The notes beneath the pieces were generated by a model. That model made no database searches, was not told where the DNA came from, and worked only from the letters and a program-made list of their open reading frames with translations. Positions 54,407 to 64,000 of a stretch of DNA of 64,000 nt are shown here, piece after piece. Source of the DNA: Rhodobacterales bacterium RIFCSPHIGHO2_02_FULL_62_130 (lineage in GTDB: Bacteria; Pseudomonadota; Alphaproteobacteria; Rhodobacterales; Rhodobacteraceae); assembly GCA_001828855.1 (NCBI GenBank), contig MHZT01000034.1, positions 248,001 through 312,000 on the forward strand, given 5' to 3'. The position numbers and the translations under genes are program-made. Each line of letters begins with the position of its first letter. Within the stretch, counting starts at the first letter, position 1.

Positions 54407-55993
54407 CTAGCCCCGCCGTTCCAGCAGCATCAGTTCAAGCGCGGTGTGGCGGGCCACATCCTCAAGCCCAAGCTTGCGAAGCGCGGTCAGGCCGATGGTG
54501 ACATCGGGCAGGTTGCCGCGCAGACCGCTTTCGATCCGTCCCATCGCCAGCAAGATCGCCTCGCCAATGCGGCCCTGATCGACAAGCGGGGTGAAATCCT
54601 CGGTCAAAGCCGCGCCGTCGAATGCCGGAGCAATCGCCCGCGCCATGCTGTCGGGGGCGGCCAGTCCCGCCACCGAACCTGTCGCCAGTCCGGCCAGAAA
54701 CGCCGCCCGCGCATCGCCTGCGGTGGGGACATTGGCGGCAAGACGCTGATAGGCGGGCGACAGCAGGCCCAATTCATAGGAAATCCGCGCGGCATCCCCC
54801 GTCAGCGGCAGTTTCGCCAGCGCCTCGGCGTAAAGCGTGGCGAAAGGCACCTCAAGCTCCACATCCTTCATGCGGGCATAGGCCAGCGGCAGGCGCTGTT
54901 CGACGATCAGCACATCGCCCTTGGTCAGCGCCTCGTCAAAGTTCTGGAAAGCATCCACACGGTCCCAGACCCCGCCTGACGCCGCAGGGGTGCGCTGAGT
55001 GTAAAGGCCCAGCAGGACATTGGGCGCCACCGCCCCCGCCTTGGCCAGCCGCTCTGCCGCCTCGATATGGGCTTTCCATCCCGCCCGCTCGGACAATTCG
55101 GCATGGGCAAAGGCGGGCGGCAGGGTGGCGGTGGGCAAAGGTTCGCCCAAGGCATCATAAATCCGCCAGACCAGCGGTGTGACCGGCTTGGGCGGCTGTG
55201 GCATATCTTCGCCCTCGAACAGATCGGGGTCCAGAAAGCGCGACAGCAGCGCATCTTCGATCTCGGTGATATTGCCCAAAGCCTTGGCGGTTTGCAGCGT
55301 CAGTGCGGCGGCATTCCAGTCATCGGCGCGGGCAAGGCAGAACACGCGCGCGGTCAGCGTCGGCGCAAGGGACGGAATATCGCGCATCGTTTCGCAGGCG
55401 CGATCCTCGGCCCCGGTCAGCAGCGCCACGTCAAAGGCCCGTCGAAACAGTTCGGCCGAGGTGATCGGGCCTGCCGCCTCAAGCAAGGCCTGTGCCTGCT
55501 CCAGCGCGCCGATCTCCAGCAGTTTGTCAATCCGCGCGATCAACAGTGCCGAATCCGCGCCCGCATCGGCGGGGGCTTCGGACTCGGCCAGAAGCAGGGT
55601 CAAGAGCAGGGCTTGCAAGGAGGGCAGCCCCTCCAGCCGTACTGCCGAAAGCGCCGCAATCACCTCGGCGGTCTTGCCCAAGCCCCAAAGATCATGCGGA
55701 AATCCGGTGACATCGGGCGGCAGCAACCCCACAGAATCAGGCGAAGGCGCGCCCAGCACCGAAACCGCAACCGAATCCGGCAGAGCGCCATTCGTGGAAA
55801 CAGCCACCTCGCCGGGGGTGGAGGGCTGATTGGCCACGCTGCCCGTGCCGTGATCCACCCCATTGCCCGCCGGGGCCGAAACCGACTGCGACAGCCAGTC
55901 TATTGCCGAAAGCGGTGCTTCGGCATGGCCTGCCTGCACGGTCAGCACCGACAGAATCAGGGCCGCCCGCAGGCAGGCAGGGTTAATCGGCAT
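54407..55993 (-). CDS. Large exported protein of unknown function upstream of xerD
   Basis: 528 residues with a signal peptide (ACLRAALILSVLTVQAGHA). The rest is Ala/Leu-rich helix with a repeat-like character (LLIARIDKLLEIGALEQAQALLEAAG; LFRRAFDVALLTGAEDRACE), suggestive of TPR-like repeats. No domain can be named. It ends 3 bp before xerD and its ATG overlaps the stop of the upstream 44-residue gene, so all three share an mRNA. Probably periplasmic; conserved position in related genomes is my expectation, not proven here. Confidence 0.8.
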   Translation of the reverse strand: MPINPACLRAALILSVLTVQAGHAEAPLSAIDWLSQSVSAPAGNGVDHGTGSVANQPSTPGEVAVSTNGALPDSVAVSVLGAPSPDSVGLLPPDVTGFPHDLWGLGKTAEVIAALSAVRLEGLPSLQALLLTLLLAESEAPADAGADSALLIARIDKLLEIGALEQAQALLEAAGPITSAELFRRAFDVALLTGAEDRACETMRDIPSLAPTLTARVFCLARADDWNAAALTLQTAKALGNITEIEDALLSRFLDPDLFEGEDMPQPPKPVTPLVWRIYDALGEPLPTATLPPAFAHAELSERAGWKAHIEAAERLAKAGAVAPNVLLGLYTQRTPAASGGVWDRVDAFQNFDEALTKGDVLIVEQRLPLAYARMKDVELEVPFATLYAEALAKLPLTGDAARISYELGLLSPAYQRLAANVPTAGDARAAFLAGLATGSVAGLAAPDSMARAIAPAFDGAALTEDFTPLVDQGRIGEAILLAMGRIESGLRGNLPDVTIGLTALRKLGLEDVARHTALELMLLERRG

Positions 55994-56117
55994 GAAGTGT
56001 CACCGGCTTGGTCACCTCTTGGGCCACAGGCGACAGATCTGCCACATAGGCAAACCCCGTCAGCCCCAGAAAGCCCAATACCGCCAGCCCCAGCACCAGT
56101 TTGATGATGCGCCCCAT
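55983..56117 (-). CDS. 44-residue single-pass membrane protein
   Basis: ATG at 56117 begins MGRIIKLVLGLAVLGFLGLT, a membrane helix with a basic N-terminus, followed by GFAYVADLSPVAQEVTKPVT and a short acidic end. The gene overlaps the next gene (the 528-residue protein) by 11 bp, which argues for real translation. No ORF caller would take it at this length. Function unknown; possible partner of the exported protein. Confidence 0.65.
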   Translation of the reverse strand: MGRIIKLVLGLAVLGFLGLTGFAYVADLSPVAQEVTKPVTLHAD

Positions 56118-56304
56118 GCCCGTTCCGCCTTGCCTTGTGCCACCGGTTCACTCCGGCGGCAGATTTTCCTGTGTCGCCGCACCAAGCGGCGGCCTCGTTC
56201 CGATTATATATGGCATTTGCGCCAAGTTCACGCCATTCAGGGAAGAAAGATTTGCCGGTGGCAGATGCCCGCCACCAAGGGCAGCAAGACGGACAAGGAC
56301 GGGA

Positions 56305-56847
56305 ATGGTGCGGCTGAAGAAAACCGTCGTGATGGTCGGGATGATGGGGGCTGGCAAAACCGCCGTCGGCACGGCGCTTGCGCGTCAGCTTGGCGTGCCG
56401 TTCCTTGATTCGGATGAAGAGATCGTGCGGGCGGCGGATCGCTCGATCGCCGAGATTTTCGAACGTGACGGCGAGTCGTTTTTCCGCGCCCGCGAAACCG
56501 AGGTGCTGGGGCGGCTGTTGCGGGGAACCCCTTGTGTGCTGTCCACCGGCGGCGGCGCGTTTCTGTCCGAGGGCAATCGCCGTCTGATCACCGAAGCCGG
56601 AATTTCAGTCTGGTTGCGGGCCGATCTGGATATTCTGTGGCAGCGTGTGCGCCACAAGACCACCCGCCCGCTTTTGCGAACCCCCAACCCGCGCGAGACT
56701 TTGCGCGCGCTTTACGAGGCGCGACTTCCCTTCTACCAGATGGCAGATGTGGCGGTGGACTCGTCTGCTGATTTGTCTGTCGAGGATATGGCGCGGCATG
56801 TGATTGATGCGCTTGCCACGCGGACAGACGTTCTGGAAAGGGACTGA
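56305..56847 (+). CDS. aroK: Shikimate kinase
   Basis: 180 residues. It phosphorylates shikimate at the 3-hydroxyl. Walker A is GMMGAGKTAVG, the substrate Asp/Arg motifs are in FLDSDEEIVR and FFRARETEVL, and the STGGGAF loop binds shikimate. The ATG at 56305 is preferred because it follows aaggacggga and starts MVRLKKTVVMVG; the open frame extends upstream into unrelated sequence. aroB follows at 1 bp, the usual aroKB operon. Confidence 0.95.
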   Translation: MVRLKKTVVMVGMMGAGKTAVGTALARQLGVPFLDSDEEIVRAADRSIAEIFERDGESFFRARETEVLGRLLRGTPCVLSTGGGAFLSEGNRRLITEAGISVWLRADLDILWQRVRHKTTRPLLRTPNPRETLRALYEARLPFYQMADVAVDSSADLSVEDMARHVIDALATRTDVLERD

Positions 56848-56848
56848 G

Positions 56849-57979
56849 ATGGCGATGGATGGGGCAAGCATCGATGTGGTGCCGGTAGAGCTTGGCACGC
56901 GCAGCTATGAGGTGCGGATCGGGCAGGGGCTGCTTGCACGCGCCGCCACCGAGATTGCACCGCTGCTGCGTCGTCGCAAGGTCGCGGTGATCACCGATGA
57001 CACCGTGGCCGCGACGCATCTGATGGAACTGGCCCGCGCCTTCGAGATGGCGGGAATCACGCTGACCGCTTTGACAATTCCGCCGGGCGAGCAGTCCAAG
57101 GGCTGGCCGCAACTGGCGCGCTGCGTGGAATGGCTGCTGGAGCAGAAGGTGGAACGCCGCGATGTGGTGGTGGCCTTTGGCGGCGGTGTGGTGGGCGATC
57201 TTGTGGGCTTTGCCTCGGCCATCCTGCGGCGCGGGGTGCGCTTTGTGCAGATCCCCACGACGCTGCTGGCGCAGGTTGACAGCTCGGTCGGGGGCAAGAC
57301 GGGGATCAACACCGCGCAGGGCAAGAACCTTGTGGGGGCATTTCATCAGCCCAGCCTTGTCTTGGCCGATATCGACGTGCTGGAAACCCTGCCTGCGCGC
57401 GATTTTCTGGCAGGTTATGGCGAGGTGGTGAAATACGGTCTGCTGGGCGACGCCGCGTTCTTTGACTGGCTTGAGGTGAACGGCCCTGATCTGGCCCGTG
57501 ATCCGGCCAAGCGCCAATATGCGGTAACCCGTTCGGTGCAGATGAAGGCAGGCATCGTGTCACGCGATGAAACCGAGGAAGGCGAGCGTGCGCTTTTGAA
57601 CCTTGGCCACACCTTCTGTCACGCGCTGGAAAAGGCCACCGGCTATGGCGACCGGCTGCTGCACGGCGAGGGCGTGGCCATCGGCTGCGCGCTGGCGTTC
57701 GAGGTGTCGCAGCGGTTGGGCCTGTGTTCGCAAGAAGCCCCCAGCCGCGTGCGCGCGCATCTGCGGGCGATGGGAACCAAGGTTGATATTGCCGACATTC
57801 ACGGTAGCTTGCCCTCGGCCGAGGCGCTTTTGGCGCTGATGGGGCAGGACAAGAAAGTTGTCGATGGCAAGCTGCGCTTCATTCTTGCCCGCGGGATCGG
57901 TGAGGCTTTTGTCGCCGATGATGTGCCGCATGACGTTGTGCTAGGCGTGCTGACCGAGGCACTGGCGGCGAAACGCTGA
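56849..57979 (+). CDS. aroB: 3-dehydroquinate synthase
   Basis: 376 residues, the second step of the shikimate pathway, using NAD+ and a divalent metal. Signatures are GVVGDLVGFASAILRRGV, LAQVDSSVGGKTGINTAQGKN and LNLGHTFCHALE with the metal-binding His. It begins 1 bp after the aroK stop (or at the in-frame ATG 56855). Followed by intergenic sequence containing one family A palindrome. Confidence 0.97.
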   Translation: MAMDGASIDVVPVELGTRSYEVRIGQGLLARAATEIAPLLRRRKVAVITDDTVAATHLMELARAFEMAGITLTALTIPPGEQSKGWPQLARCVEWLLEQKVERRDVVVAFGGGVVGDLVGFASAILRRGVRFVQIPTTLLAQVDSSVGGKTGINTAQGKNLVGAFHQPSLVLADIDVLETLPARDFLAGYGEVVKYGLLGDAAFFDWLEVNGPDLARDPAKRQYAVTRSVQMKAGIVSRDETEEGERALLNLGHTFCHALEKATGYGDRLLHGEGVAIGCALAFEVSQRLGLCSQEAPSRVRAHLRAMGTKVDIADIHGSLPSAEALLALMGQDKKVVDGKLRFILARGIGEAFVADDVPHDVVLGVLTEALAAKR

Positions 57980-58053
57980 CCGAAAAGGACGGACGGATTT
58001 CGGCCCGACCGTTTGGCGGGCGGGATGTGCCAGTGAGTGGCAGCGGCGGCAGA

Positions 58054-58077
58054 GTCGGGGTGAACCCCGACCTACGG
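58054..58077. repeat. Palindromic intergenic repeat (family A), single copy
   Basis: gtcggggtgaaccccgacct and a few flanking bases, identical in core to copies at 18586 and 18814. Between the stop of aroB and the stop of the convergent EamA gene; no other feature there. Confidence 0.9.
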
Positions 58078-58107
58078 GTGGGTAGCGGGGGCATTGGTTA
58101 TGGGGGG

Positions 58108-60261
<2,154 letters not shown>

Positions 60262-60348
60262 CGCGGGCAGGCCGATAGCACCAAATCTAACCATTTGCGC
60301 CCTTGCCGCTGTCGGATCACAGGCGCATGATTGCGATGCTTTCGGTGG

Positions 60349-60379
60349 TTGACACCCCTTCACCCCACCCCCAGATATG
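60349..60379 (+). promoter_or_regulatory. Possible promoter of lon
   Basis: ttgaca at 60349-60354 with agatat or gatatg 18-19 bp downstream. The spacing is slightly long and C-rich; a heat-shock-type sigma factor is another option. Low certainty. Confidence 0.35.
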
Positions 60380-60452
60380 TAGGCCGAATGTGGGGAAGAC
60401 TGGTGCTGCCGATGAACGGGGCGACGTCTTCCTGCCAGACAAGGAAACGCAA

Positions 60453-62861
60453 ATGACTGACGCATTGTCCACGAGCTATCCGGTCCTGCCGCTGCGCGAC
60501 ATCGTGGTATTCCCGCACATGATCGTGCCGCTGTTTGTTGGCCGCGAAAAATCCGTCCGCGCCTTGGAAGAGGTGATGGCAGATGACAAGCAGATCCTGC
60601 TGTCCAGCCAAATCGACCCCTCGGTCGATGATCCGGCCACCGATGGCATCTACCGCGTCGGTGTGCTGGCCAACGTGCTGCAACTGCTGAAACTTCCTGA
60701 TGGCACCGTGAAGGTGCTGGTAGAAGGCAAGGCGCGGGTCAAGATCACCGAATTTGTCGAAAATCCCTCGTTCTTTGAGGCGCGGGCCGAAAAGCTGTCG
60801 GAAACCGATGGGGACAAGGCCACCGTCGAGGCGCTGCTGCGCGGCGTCACCGATGAATTCGAACGCTATGCCAAGATCAAGAAGAACATCCCCGAAGAGG
60901 CGCTTGCCGCCGTGTCCGAGGCACGCGAACCCGCGCGTCTGGCCGATCTGGTGGCGGGGCATCTGGGCATTGACGTAGCACTCAAGCAGGACCTGCTGGA
61001 AACGCTGGACGTGGCCGAGCGGCTTGAGAAGGTTTACGGCCAGATGCAGGGCGAAATGTCCGTGCTGCAGGTCGAGAAAAAGATCAAGACCCGCGTCAAA
61101 TCGCAGATGGAGCGGACGCAGCGTGAATATTACCTGAATGAGCAGATGAAGGCCATTCAGAAGGAACTTGGCGACGGCGAGGAAGGCCAGAACGAAGTGG
61201 CCGAACTGGAAGAGCGGATCAAGAAAACCGCCCTGTCCAAAGAGGCCCGTGACAAGGCGGAAGGTGAGCTGAAAAAGCTCAAATCCATGTCGCCGATGTC
61301 GGCCGAAGCGACCGTGGTGCGGAACTATCTCGATTGGTTGCTGGGCGTGCCGTGGGGCGCAAAATCCCGCGTCAAGAAAGATCTGGCGGCGGCGCAAAAG
61401 GTGCTGGATTCCGATCACTACGGTCTGGAAAAGGTGAAAGAGCGCATCGTCGAATATCTGGCGGTGCAGGCGCGCTCGACCAAGCTGAAGGGGCCGATCC
61501 TGTGCCTTGTCGGCCCTCCGGGTGTTGGCAAAACCTCGCTTGGCCGCTCGGTTGCGAAGGCCACGGGGCGCGAGTTTATCCGCATTTCATTGGGCGGGGT
61601 GCGTGACGAATCCGAAATTCGCGGCCACCGTCGCACCTATATCGGCTCGATGCCGGGCAAGATCATTCAGGCGCTGAAAAAGGCGAAGACCACCAACCCG
61701 CTGATCCTGCTGGATGAAATCGACAAGATGGGGCAGGATTTCCGTGGCGATCCGGCATCCGCGATGCTTGAGGTGCTTGATCCCGAACAGAACTCGACCT
61801 TCGTCGATCACTATCTTGAGGTGGAATATGACCTCTCGAACGTGATGTTCATTACCACCGCCAACAGCTACAACATGCCCGGCCCGCTGCTGGACCGGAT
61901 GGAGATCATTTCTCTGGCCGGCTACACCGAGGACGAAAAGCGCGAAATCGCCAAGGGCCACCTGATCGCCAAGCAGATCGAGGGCCATGCGCTTAAAAAG
62001 GGTGAGTTCAGCATTACCGACGAGGCGCTGACCGAGATCATCCGCACCTATACCCGCGAAGCCGGTGTGCGGAACCTTGAGCGCGAGATTGCGAAACTCG
62101 CCCGCAAGGCGGTGACGCAGATCGTGCAAAAGACCACCAAGACGGTGGAAGTCACCGAGGACAAGCTGGAAGGCTTCCTTGGCGTCAAACGCTATCGCTA
62201 TGGTCTGGCCGAGGCGACGGATCAGGTCGGTGTGGTCACCGGACTGGCATGGACCTCAGTCGGCGGCGACCTGCTGCAGATCGAGGCGCTGCGTTTGCCG
62301 GGCAAGGGCCGGATGAAGACAACCGGCAAGCTGGGCGATGTGATGAAGGAATCCATTGACGCTGCGGCGTCCTTTGTCCGCTCGATCAGCCCCGAATTGG
62401 GGGTGAAGCCGCCGAAGTTCGAAACGATGGACATCCACGTTCACGTCCCCGATGGCGCGACCCCGAAAGACGGGCCTTCGGCGGGTCTGGCGATGGTGAC
62501 GGCGATCGTGTCGGTTCTGACCGGGATTCCGGTGCGTAAAGACATCGCCATGACCGGTGAAGTGTCCTTGCGTGGCAATGCGATGGCGATTGGTGGGCTG
62601 AAAGAAAAGCTGCTCGCGGCGCTGCGCGGCGGGATCAAGACGGTGTTTATCCCCGAAGAAAACGAAAAGGATCTGACCGAGATTCCCGATAACGTGAAGG
62701 CCGGTCTGACCATCATTCCGGTGTCCAACGTGCGCGAAGTGCTGAAGCAGGCATTGGTGCGTCAGCCGGAACCCGTGGAATGGGATGAGGCCGCAGAAGA
62801 GGCCGCCGCCGCTGCCCGTGCGCTGGCTGCGGGCAACGTGGCCTCACCCACCGCGCATTAA
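60453..62861 (+). CDS. lon: ATP-dependent protease Lon
   Basis: 802 residues. It degrades misfolded and regulatory proteins in the cytoplasm. An N-terminal LAN domain ([23 protein letters not shown]), an AAA+ module (Walker [12 protein letters not shown]), and a Ser-Lys protease with PKDGPSAG (Ser676) and [10 protein letters not shown] (Lys719), 43 residues apart as in E. coli. The start at 60453 ([16 protein letters not shown]) follows aaggaaacgc; 60303 is in frame but adds a non-conserved leader. Ends at a strong terminator. Confidence 0.97.
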   Translation: MTDALSTSYPVLPLRDIVVFPHMIVPLFVGREKSVRALEEVMADDKQILLSSQIDPSVDDPATDGIYRVGVLANVLQLLKLPDGTVKVLVEGKARVKITEFVENPSFFEARAEKLSETDGDKATVEALLRGVTDEFERYAKIKKNIPEEALAAVSEAREPARLADLVAGHLGIDVALKQDLLETLDVAERLEKVYGQMQGEMSVLQVEKKIKTRVKSQMERTQREYYLNEQMKAIQKELGDGEEGQNEVAELEERIKKTALSKEARDKAEGELKKLKSMSPMSAEATVVRNYLDWLLGVPWGAKSRVKKDLAAAQKVLDSDHYGLEKVKERIVEYLAVQARSTKLKGPILCLVGPPGVGKTSLGRSVAKATGREFIRISLGGVRDESEIRGHRRTYIGSMPGKIIQALKKAKTTNPLILLDEIDKMGQDFRGDPASAMLEVLDPEQNSTFVDHYLEVEYDLSNVMFITTANSYNMPGPLLDRMEIISLAGYTEDEKREIAKGHLIAKQIEGHALKKGEFSITDEALTEIIRTYTREAGVRNLEREIAKLARKAVTQIVQKTTKTVEVTEDKLEGFLGVKRYRYGLAEATDQVGVVTGLAWTSVGGDLLQIEALRLPGKGRMKTTGKLGDVMKESIDAAASFVRSISPELGVKPPKFETMDIHVHVPDGATPKDGPSAGLAMVTAIVSVLTGIPVRKDIAMTGEVSLRGNAMAIGGLKEKLLAALRGGIKTVFIPEENEKDLTEIPDNVKAGLTIIPVSNVREVLKQALVRQPEPVEWDEAAEEAAAAARALAAGNVASPTAH

Positions 62862-62878
62862 GCGTTTGAAATCAGAAC

Positions 62879-62907
62879 AAAAGGCGCATCCAGTGGCTGC
62901 GCCTTTT
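62879..62907. terminator. Bidirectional terminator between lon and the S74-like gene
   Basis: Stem aaaaggcgca/tgcgcctttt with a 9-base loop, 17 bp past lon, with A/T flanks on both sides. Its T side serves lon; the A side also faces the convergent gene at 62915. Confidence 0.9.
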
Positions 62908-62914
62908 GCTTTGG

Positions 62915-63340
62915 TCAGTGGACGCGCCGCATGGTCAGGCCCAACTTGCCATAATCTACCGCCAGATAGCCCAGCGGCAGTTTGCGGATAGCAGTCGGAT
63001 GCATTACGGCCACATCCTGCGCCATCACACCCTCATAGACCGCAGAGTCACCGATATACCGGTAATGATACAGCGGCAGGCCAAGCCGCGTCGTGCCAAC
63101 CCGCACCACATCGGTTTTCAGCCGCGCATCGCTGGGCGAAACCGACTCGCCGCCCGAAGTCAAAGCGGCCGCAACCACCAGCAGCAAGAGCAACGGCACG
63201 ATCACACCCCCTGCCGAAGAGCTGGCGGCGGCCTCGATCACCTCAGGCTCCATGACCGGCTCGGCGACGCCTCCGGCAAGGCCGAAGCCGACAGAAAAGT
63301 GGATTGCAGCGGTGGAACAAAGAAGCAGGCGTTTCATCAT
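62915..63340 (-). CDS. Small exported or membrane protein with an S74-like chaperone motif
   Basis: 141 residues. The N-terminus looks like a signal peptide (MMKRLLLCSTAAIHFSVGFG), a hydrophobic segment follows at about 45-62 (GGVIVPLLLLLVVAAALT), then a compact C-terminal domain begins SPSDARLKTDVVRVGTTRLG. The SDxxxK dyad (Ser and Lys five apart) matches the self-cleaving Peptidase_S74 intramolecular chaperone found at the end of phage tail spikes. The rest, LYHYRYIGDSAVYEGVMAQDV, also fits that family. No tail-fibre domain precedes it. It is convergent with lon. Confidence 0.7.
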   Translation of the reverse strand: MMKRLLLCSTAAIHFSVGFGLAGGVAEPVMEPEVIEAAASSSAGGVIVPLLLLLVVAAALTSGGESVSPSDARLKTDVVRVGTTRLGLPLYHYRYIGDSAVYEGVMAQDVAVMHPTAIRKLPLGYLAVDYGKLGLTMRRVH

Positions 63341-63501
63341 TGTCTCCGATTATGGTTGCACCGGCATCATGCGCCCGCGCGGTCTTTGCGTCAAAGCTGC
63401 ATTTGTCGCATAAAGTGACGCGGACTATCTTTTGTTTCTGACGCGGACAGTGCAGGCTGCCACAGTTTCCAATGTGGCAACAAACAGGGATAAGAAACGC
63501 G

Positions 63502-63912
63502 ATGGCAACGAAAAAGACGGCTCCAAAAGCGGGTGCAGCCAAGACAGCCAAACCCGAGGCCAAGCCGAAAGCCGCCCTATCGAATGTCGTGCCGATCGCG
63601 GCCGAGCCAAGCGCGGCAGCCGTAGCTGCCACGACCCTGCGCGTGCGCGATCTGGTTGATCGTGTGGCCGAGGCGACAGGTGCGAAAAAGAAAGATGCGC
63701 GCGAGATTGTCGAGGCCACGCTGGCCGCCCTTGGCACCGCGATTGACGCGGGCGATGTGCTAAATCTGCCGCCCCTTGGCAAGCTGCGGGTCAGCCGCGC
63801 GGCAAGCGGGGAAACGGGCGCGGCCACGTTGAAACTGCGTCGTGGCGGAACGGTGAAAGCCAATGAAAAAGCAGACAAAGAGGGTCTTGCAGAGGCCGGA
63901 GAAGACAGCTAA
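63502..63912 (+). CDS. HU-like DNA-binding protein with Ala/Lys-rich N-terminal extension
   Basis: 136 residues. The first about 40 are low-complexity ATKKTAPKAGAAKTAKPEAK-type sequence, as in histone H1-like or nucleoid-associated extensions. From about residue 45 the HU/IHF fold follows (LRVRDLVDRVAEATGAKKKDAREIVEATLAAL). The DNA-binding arm is weakly conserved. ATG at 63502 chosen over 63472. It lies directly upstream of tRNA-Val and may act as an auxiliary nucleoid protein. Confidence 0.82.
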   Translation: MATKKTAPKAGAAKTAKPEAKPKAALSNVVPIAAEPSAAAVAATTLRVRDLVDRVAEATGAKKKDAREIVEATLAALGTAIDAGDVLNLPPLGKLRVSRAASGETGAATLKLRRGGTVKANEKADKEGLAEAGEDS

Positions 63913-63925
63913 ACACCGCGCCAAC

Positions 63926-64000
63926 GGGAGATTAGCTCAGTGGTAGAGCGCTTCGTTCACATCGAAGATGTCAGGGGTTCAAATCCCTTATCTCCCACCA
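63926..64000 (+). tRNA. tRNA-Val(CAC)
   Basis: 75 nt cloverleaf: acceptor GGGAGAT pairs with ATCTCCC, D-arm GCTC/GAGC, anticodon stem CTTCG/CGAAG with loop TTCACAT (anticodon CAC, reading GUG), T-arm AGGGG/CCCTT with loop TTCAAAT, and an encoded CCA end. It reaches exactly to the end of the window. Confidence 0.97.

Overview
The window is a GC-rich, densely packed stretch of a chromosome that looks like the Rhodobacteraceae (Alphaproteobacteria). The evidence is gene content and order: tandem glyceraldehyde-3-phosphate dehydrogenase genes near transketolase and zapA, argS/SPOR/nagZ/scpA/scpB, a split cobalamin-dependent methionine synthase component beside a MetF-like gene, IalB and DUF1127 proteins, an EF-P/EpmA pair, and a holin with a GH108 endolysin of the kind found in this family. 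No insertion sequence, CRISPR array, integrase-bounded island or rRNA operon is visible. Species cannot be named from sequence alone. LAYOUT: 1-1065 is the start of a dimethylglycine/sarcosine dehydrogenase-like flavoenzyme that runs off the left edge. 1262-2887 is a GT39-like membrane glycosyltransferase with an in-frame 15-bp tandem repeat. 2871-8492 (minus) is a branched-chain amino acid type ABC transporter operon (binding protein, two ATPases, a small secreted protein, two permeases). 8751-14732 holds a DUF4189 protein, a GlxA/AraC regulator, class II DAHP synthase, a PAS protein, YicC, guanylate kinase and a gamma-carbonic anhydrase-like protein. 14786-20923 is a central-carbon block: DUF1127, gap, a 47-residue protein, a second gap, DUF808 and tkt. 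Short palindromes with a GCGCTAAC core lie beside several of these genes. 21083-23402 has a coiled-coil protein, ZapA, monothiol glutaredoxin, a 35-residue protein, BolA and a GNAT acetyltransferase that is stop-start coupled to purL. 23399-27947 has purL, a LysR regulator and murI. 27948-28762 is the largest gene-poor gap. 28763-32991 has DUF1684, efp divergent from epmA, argC and ccmE. 33065-34158 is an endolysin-holin pair. 34218-39646 is argS, SPOR, nagZ, scpA, scpB and a 68-residue protein. 39703-41932 (minus) is a methionine/one-carbon operon. 42190-49341 has ppx/gppA, rlmE, DUF882 divergent from an L,D-transpeptidase, then lpxD-acp-KAS. 49396-56117 has IalB, a HerA-like ATPase, a CNNM/CBS protein, a XerD-type recombinase and two unknown proteins. 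56305-64000 has aroK-aroB, an EamA transporter, tgt, lon, a small protein with an S74-like Ser-Lys motif, an HU-like protein and tRNA-Val(CAC). HOW THE GENES FIT: most of the window is housekeeping (shikimate pathway aroG/aroK/aroB; glycolysis, gluconeogenesis and pentose phosphate; purine and arginine synthesis; translation factors; envelope assembly). The parts most worth a second look are the shared palindromes and small protein in the gap cluster, the endolysin-holin pair in a housekeeping locus, the S74-like membrane protein beside lon, the twin hairpins inside the ABC operon, the possible 3' UTR-derived small RNA after the LysR gene, and two families of intergenic repeats.
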